Shown: piece by piece, positions 59,284-64,000 of the stretch | Numbering within the stretch: the stretch's first letter is position 1 | Layout of the letters: every line of letters starts with the position of its first letter | Source: Hybos culiciformis | Taxonomy: Eukaryota; Arthropoda; Insecta; Diptera; Hybotidae | DNA: 64,000 nucleotides | Direction: 5' to 3' | Assembly: GCA_964007475.1 (NCBI GenBank) | Contig: OZ023273.1 | Location: 49,291,525 to 49,355,524, forward strand | Notes under the pieces: generated by a model | Told to the model about the DNA's origin: nothing | What the model saw: the letters and a program-made list of their open reading frames with translations, nothing else | The model's database searches: none | Translations under genes and position numbers: made by a program

Positions 59284-60081
59284 ATGTCTCAAAATTCACC
59301 AACAATTTCATTTGAAACCAATATAGTTCGAAGACTGGCCTTAACTGAAATAAATGGTAAATAAAATATCTTTCACAGTTTGAACTACGAATTGAACTAC
59401 TTATTTTTCTTTCAAAATTCTAGAAAATATTGATCAAAATTCAAGTTTATCAGAAAAGATCGATAAGATAATGTCGCAAAACGAGGAAATAAAAAAATTT
59501 CAAGAAGTTATTATCAACATGCAAACAGAATGTCTCACAATAATGAAGAAAATAATTAATGAGGACAATGTTTTCAAAATTTCCATGAAAAAATTTCCAA
59601 TATTGACAGAAGAGCACTTAAAAGAAATGGAAATAGGAATAAATGAAGAGAATAAAGAAATTCTGGTAAGTTTCGTTTTTTTCGTTTTTTACTTATAATT
59701 TAACAGTTATTGTATAAAATCTGAAGTTTCTAATATTATGTAGGTTGGAGCTATCAAAAAAATAATTCAGTCTGATGGTATAAAAAAAAATATTGAACGA
59801 ATTATTGACAAAAATATTATTCTAAATTATAATTATGAAGGGGTTCATGGGAAGAAAAGTATAAAAATGTATCCAAAATTTCATGATGTTTTGTTTAGTA
59901 AGTTGTTTTAAGTTACATCGAATATTTAATTAGTTACATTATTGAATATTTAATTCTAGGCAGTGTACAAGTTGAAGGATATACATTAAAAATGTTTAGA
60001 AAAGATGTTTCTGAAGCCTTCAAATTGTCTAAAAATAGACATTTTAAAAACGAATGTATCAAAAGGAAGACTGAAAAATAA
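59284..60081 (+). CDS. DUF4806-type second transposon protein (4 exons)
   Basis: Inferred exons are 59284-59356, 59424-59665, 59744-59897 and 59960-60081, with GT..AG introns (GTAAAT..TTCTAG, GTAAGT..ATGTAG, GTAAGT..TTCTAG) that keep one frame for 196 residues. The product starts MSQNSPTISFETN, has a coiled-coil-like middle (EEIKKFQEVIINMQTE), then FPILTEEHLKEMEIGI, a short GVHGKKSIKMYP block and VSEAFKLSKNRHFKNE. This pattern matches DUF4806, a domain often found beside tnp2-like transposases in animals. TTATTTTAG directly before the ATG is an acceptor-like site, so it may be spliced from the transposase transcript. Its role is unknown; an accessory DNA-binding protein like TnpA is a guess. 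Confidence 0.72.
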
Positions 60082-60479
60082 TAATAATATAATAATAAAA
60101 ATAATTAATTTCACTTGTTAATAATAAAATTATTATAACAATATAAAATATATTTAATATGTAAAACATATATTTATTACATTAATGAATTTTTTTAATT
60201 TTAAATTCTGAAAAAAAAAAAATTATTTGATATGAATTATTATTAATGAAATAATATTACTTTTTTTTAAAAATACTTTTTATTTTATTCAAAAAAAGGA
60301 AAAATATTTAATTTATGTACCTATATTTTTGTAAAAATAAAAACTTTGATCTCATGATCTTTTTTGTTTGAATTATTTTGTAAACCCTTCTTTAAATTTC
60401 AGGTTCTTTTGTTTTCAGATAAAAAAATTCTATAATATTTATTAAGAAATTGTTTCGTTTTCATCGATTCTACCATTTA

Positions 60480-60761
60480 CAAAACACATTACCAGTAATG
60501 CAAAAAGGAAGAGGCAGCTATTAAATTCTATAATGAAATTAATGAATAAATGCATTACTGGTAATGTAAAATGTAAACAATTACTAAAATATTCACAGAA
60601 ATTAATTAAATAATTCGTTACTGGTAATGCAAACTGTAAGCAATTATTTTTGGAACCTGCTCATACTAAAGTAATCGATGTTGTATTGGAAAAAGTAATG
60701 GGATATAATTACCTTTCATAGATTACCGATTTGATTCAGTAAGTTCTAAAGTTCTACTGGG
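60480..60761. repeat. Right end: subterminal repeats and TIR
   Basis: CATTACCAGTAATGC (60489), CATTACTGGTAATG (60553), GTTACTGGTAATGC (60619), AAAGTAATCG (60678), AAAGTAATGGG (60699), AATTACCTTTCATAGATTACC (about 60709) and then the inverted CCCAGTAGAACTTT end at 60761. The motif is the same as at the left end but is here often palindromic. Confidence 0.7.
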
Positions 60762-60763
60762 TT

Positions 60764-62451
60764 ATAATGTAAATACTGGTGCCTGCTTATGTGTTGGTTT
60801 ATAAAATTTCAGTGCTTAGGAAAATCAGATGTTTTTTTTTTTATTTATTATGTGTATTTTTTATGTAGTTTACCATGACTGCAAAAATTCTAAATGAAGT
60901 TGGCTTTGAAATTTAAGTAATTTTCGGTTTAAAGTTTTTAAGTTTGTGAAAATAAAATAAAAAAATTAATTGAAATTTTGAAAAATCATTATTAAAAAAA
61001 TGATTATTAAAAAAATTAATATTAAAATGCCATCTTGATGTATTGTTAAGGATTGTCGGTCGTTTTATATAAAAGGCAGCAATATTGGTCTTCAATCTTA
61101 ACTTAATACAATATAAATGAATTAATTTGTGATAAGAAAAACTTTAGTGCAAAGAAGTAACAATTATTTTTATTAAGTTCAAACCTTGTATGTAGGTGAT
61201 AATGAATTTTTTTTAATAAATAAACATTTACAAAAGTTATTTTTTTTTTTGTTTTTAAACACAAAATTTTAGGAAATTCAAAAAGGTTATGATGAATGAT
61301 TCCTCAAAACTTTAAAATAAAACTTTCTCCATAACAATTAACTTAAATTATATAAATTATTTCTTCATTATGAAAAAAAAATGAATATAAAATAATAAAA
61401 ATAAAATAAACTATTTTTCGAACCCCTTACATTTTGACAAAAACACACACTACAAAGCGTATATTTTGCACTGAATCAAAATATTTAAAAAGCATAAGCA
61501 ACCACCAGTATTTACATTATAAGGTATTTGATATTATATCACTCGACCTTCGGTCTCGTGATATAAGTATGACGCGTGTGCATGTGTTTTTGTGTATATA
61601 CACAACTCGTTGTAATAACAAATTTTCTTAATATGTGTTATAATCTACTATTAATATCGAAAACAAAATAAACTTGTAGAAATTTAGATAAGCTTTACAT
61701 AAATTCAAACTGAAAAGTATATACCAACATTCTATACATCTATACATTCTATACATAAAAACTGTAAAATCCTTTTTTTAACGTTGAAATTGTATGTAGA
61801 TTATTATTTAGGTTACAAAATATTAAAACAAAAAAATCTTATATCTCTCATTTAAAAAATAAAATTGAAAATTAACACAAAAAAGGCTTACTATAATATT
61901 GAGTTACAGGAAAAATATTTATGTTATGTTACTATGAGGAAATGCATGTTTTTTAAAATAAAATATACTTATAAGAAGTTAATCAAGTACACATCACATT
62001 TAGTTATTTTTTACTCACACATAACTTTATGCATACCTAAAGGAGATAATATAATAAAAATTAAATTAATTTGTTTGAAGCGACATCTCTCCATTTCAAT
62101 TAATGTTTGAAATAAAATAAATAAAATATTTTTAAAAAAATTGGTTGGACAATAGTCATTTAATTTTAGAAATATAAATTTAATATTTTCAATAAGTGAC
62201 TTATGAACGATATGTTTGTGTTTATAATTACTTTACGGATTCTTTTTATTAATATTTCAATTCCAAATGATATTACATAATATGTTTATGTAAAACTGCA
62301 ATATATTTTTACATTTTTTTAAAACGAATTCAATAAGTTTAAATTTTAACAGAGTTTCTTTACACAATATTTCTTGTAGTTATTACTTAACAGTTCCCTA
62401 ATTTACTTTTGTATAAAGAAAAAATTTAGAATAATACCAATACGCTCCACC
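60764..62451. other. Copy B stretch right of the transposon
   Basis: Continues the long-TIR element (right arm about 61502-61640, with CTCGACCTTCGGTCTCG) and gene-free AT-rich DNA matching 12214-13895. No gene is supported. Confidence 0.6.
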
Positions 62452-63134
62452 CAACGTTCCCTCTAATTTTTTTAATGTCTGAGCGGAAAAAGTGCGGGGT
62501 GAGCGGTAAATTTACAGATCAAGATTTAGTGAGCGGAGAATTTGCATGAAAATTAATTAAAAAAAAATTTAATTTAGATAATTAATTTATTATGTAATTA
62601 ATTTTTTCGTTCACGCTCTTATATAATTCATATTTATAGTTAAAGTTATGCATTGAATTAGAAATGAATGCATATTATACTTTATATTTTTATTCAAATT
62701 ACATTTCATAATCTACATACATATCATCTTAAGTCTGTCTATCTGTTTCTATTGATAAACTTCTTCTAAATCAAAAATTTTTCAAGACAATAAATGTTAT
62801 TTTATTTGCATCAAAAATTCCAAATGATTAATTTCAATCCTATTTTTAGATAGTTTTGATAGAATCATTAAACGCGAAATAACAAAAATATTTAAAAATT
62901 GTATGATAGACTTTTGTTTATGTATTTTTCCCTCCAACTTTTTTTTCTTAAGTTACAAGATCTCCCAAACGTTTGATATGGGTTTATGTACTTTAAATAT
63001 GAAGATATATTATTTTGTAGCAATATTTTTAAAATTTGAATAAAATCTGTTGTGCGCGGATAATAAAAACAAGTGCGCGGCAGATTTGAAACTGTTGCGC
63101 GGCCGCGCAGCCGCGCAGCTTAGAGGGAACATTG
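62452..63134. mobile_element. hAT-type MITE (copy B)
   Basis: Same CAACGTTCCCTCTAA ends and the same GCTCCACC target duplication (62444-62451 and 63135-63142) as copy A. In the GC-rich right part, copy B has TAATAAAAACAAG between two GTGCGCGG blocks where copy A has a repeated GCGCGGCAGATTT. This is a local rearrangement between the copies. Confidence 0.88.
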
Positions 63135-63507
63135 GCTCCACCAATTTAAATTTAACTTATAATTAATAGCTTTCGCAAATAACTTATGAAGTAAAATTTC
63201 AAAAAAAATATTTGCATGATTTTATAAAATACTGTGTGAAGAGAAGAAAATAAGGAAAAAAGGAATTCGTTAAATGATATAAAAAAAAATTCAAAGAGCA
63301 ATTTGAATTAAATAAATAAAAAAAACTTTAATGAATGGATATAATATTCTTTTAGATTTCCATAGAGATACTTTTTTATTGTTGAAGAAAATTACCGGGC
63401 GAAAAAGAAACAAAAATATTAACATTATACGTAATAAAAGAAATAATAAACTCAAAAAGAATGATGTAAATGCGATTTGGATTAAAAAAAAGAAAGACCA
63501 ATTGGCC

Positions 63508-64000
63508 CTTATCATGGAACTCGCCTTCGTTTTCGACTCGACGCGAATCTCAAAACCGCTGCGAATCTTTTTCAGTATCATAGAATTCTACGCTTTTTTG
63601 GCGAATGTTTTTAATCTGTCAGTTTATCATAGATGTAATTTATTTAGTGTAGGTGTAAAAAAAAATTTTTTTTTTTATTCAAAAATAACAGGAATAAAAT
63701 CTTAAACTCACAAGTAAAATAAAAAATAATATTTATTTTCTAGAATAATTATGGTTTACATAAAAATTTTCATTTTATTACAAAAAAAAAAAAAAATTTT
63801 ATGCAAAAAAAAAAAAACTCCCTGTAATTCTTTTTCTATGGATTAAAAAAAAGAAATTCGTAAATTTTATTGAGAGGGAATTTTCATCCACTTTTCCATT
63901 GGAGGGAAAATTATGAATTGGGTTCTATCATACATTCGGCGGGCGAAAATACATCGTTTATTTTGTATCATCGATTTCGATTTAGCGAAAATTTTCTGCG
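63508..64000. mobile_element. Left part of inverted-repeat block (copy B, cut by window end)
   Basis: GGCCCTTATCATGGAACTCG begins the same block as 14940; the rest lies beyond the window. An added poly-A/T segment near 63747-63813 interrupts TCTAGAATA relative to copy A. Confidence 0.5.

Larger units (their letters stand above)
56736..60761 (+). mobile_element. Complete tnp2/CMC-type DNA transposon
   Basis: A 4026-bp element with exact ends set by the empty site in copy A (ACCTTATAATG near 12213). The termini are CCCAGTAGAACTTT, inverted on the right, and the target duplication is TT (56734-56735, 60762-60763). Subterminal zones carry many GTAATGC/GGTAAT motifs. It encodes a tnp2-like transposase (57358-59247) and a spliced DUF4806-type protein (59284-60081), both on the plus strand. 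Two proteins, subterminal motif arrays and a 2-bp duplication fit the CMC (En/Spm-like) superfamily, but the CCCAGT ends are not the classical CACTA, so the family looks distinct. It inserted in the left arm of the long-TIR element. Confidence 0.88.
43868..64000. repeat. Segmental duplication copy B
   Basis: Same orientation and order as 3930-15372. It begins at the shared TATGCAATTTRATAATG edge and continues past the window end. It contains two large insertions missing from copy A: 45834-51600 and 56736-60761. Small differences include loss of about 170 bases near 45190, an added ~67-bp A/T-rich block near 63747, and a changed GC-rich zone in the hAT MITE. The sequence outside the insertions has no supported gene. 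Confidence 0.9.

Overview
The window is very AT-rich, non-coding-dominated eukaryotic DNA, almost certainly from an insect. The evidence is the transposon content: a BEL/Pao retroelement primed by tRNA-Tyr, an APE-type LINE, a Ty3/gypsy element, pogo-, hAT- and PIF-like MITEs, Helentron-like elements and a tnp2-type DNA transposon. I see no ordinary host gene. A 200-base run of N (32111-32310) shows it is a scaffold joined from two contigs; species cannot be read from the sequence. Layout, left to right. 1-950: a large imperfect inverted repeat. About 900-3925 (minus): a decayed, 5'-truncated LINE. 3966-4362: a 397-bp near-perfect palindrome. About 3930-15372: copy A of a segmental duplication, whose copy B is 43868-64000 and runs off the window. 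14940-16981: an inverted-repeat-bounded block. 18145-26206 (minus): a full-length BEL/Pao element with 283-bp LTRs, 5-bp target duplications, tRNA-Tyr primer site and polypurine tract; its gag-pol is broken by two stops and a frameshift, and a 1004-bp hAT MITE sits in its leader. 29833-31004 and 36716-42150: two members of one Helentron-like family that differ in their tandem cores, 107-bp repeats in the first and a 4.6-kb, 12-bp GA-rich minisatellite in the second. Several smaller TIR elements lie between them. Copy B (43868-64000) carries two insertions absent from copy A. One is a composite block (about 45834-51600) holding a defective Ty3/gypsy element. The other is a complete 4026-bp DNA transposon (56736-60761). 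The transposon is the most interesting item. Copy A gives its empty site, which defines the ends exactly: CCCAGTAGAACTTT inverted termini and a TT target duplication. It carries a 629-residue tnp2-like transposase ORF, a second four-exon gene for a DUF4806-type protein, and subterminal GGTAATGC-like repeats, an organisation that recalls the two-protein En/Spm (CMC) elements. Copy A in turn has a pogo-type MITE and the large palindrome that copy B lacks. So the two copies form a natural record of insertions made since they separated, or between haplotypes if the duplication is an assembly artefact.
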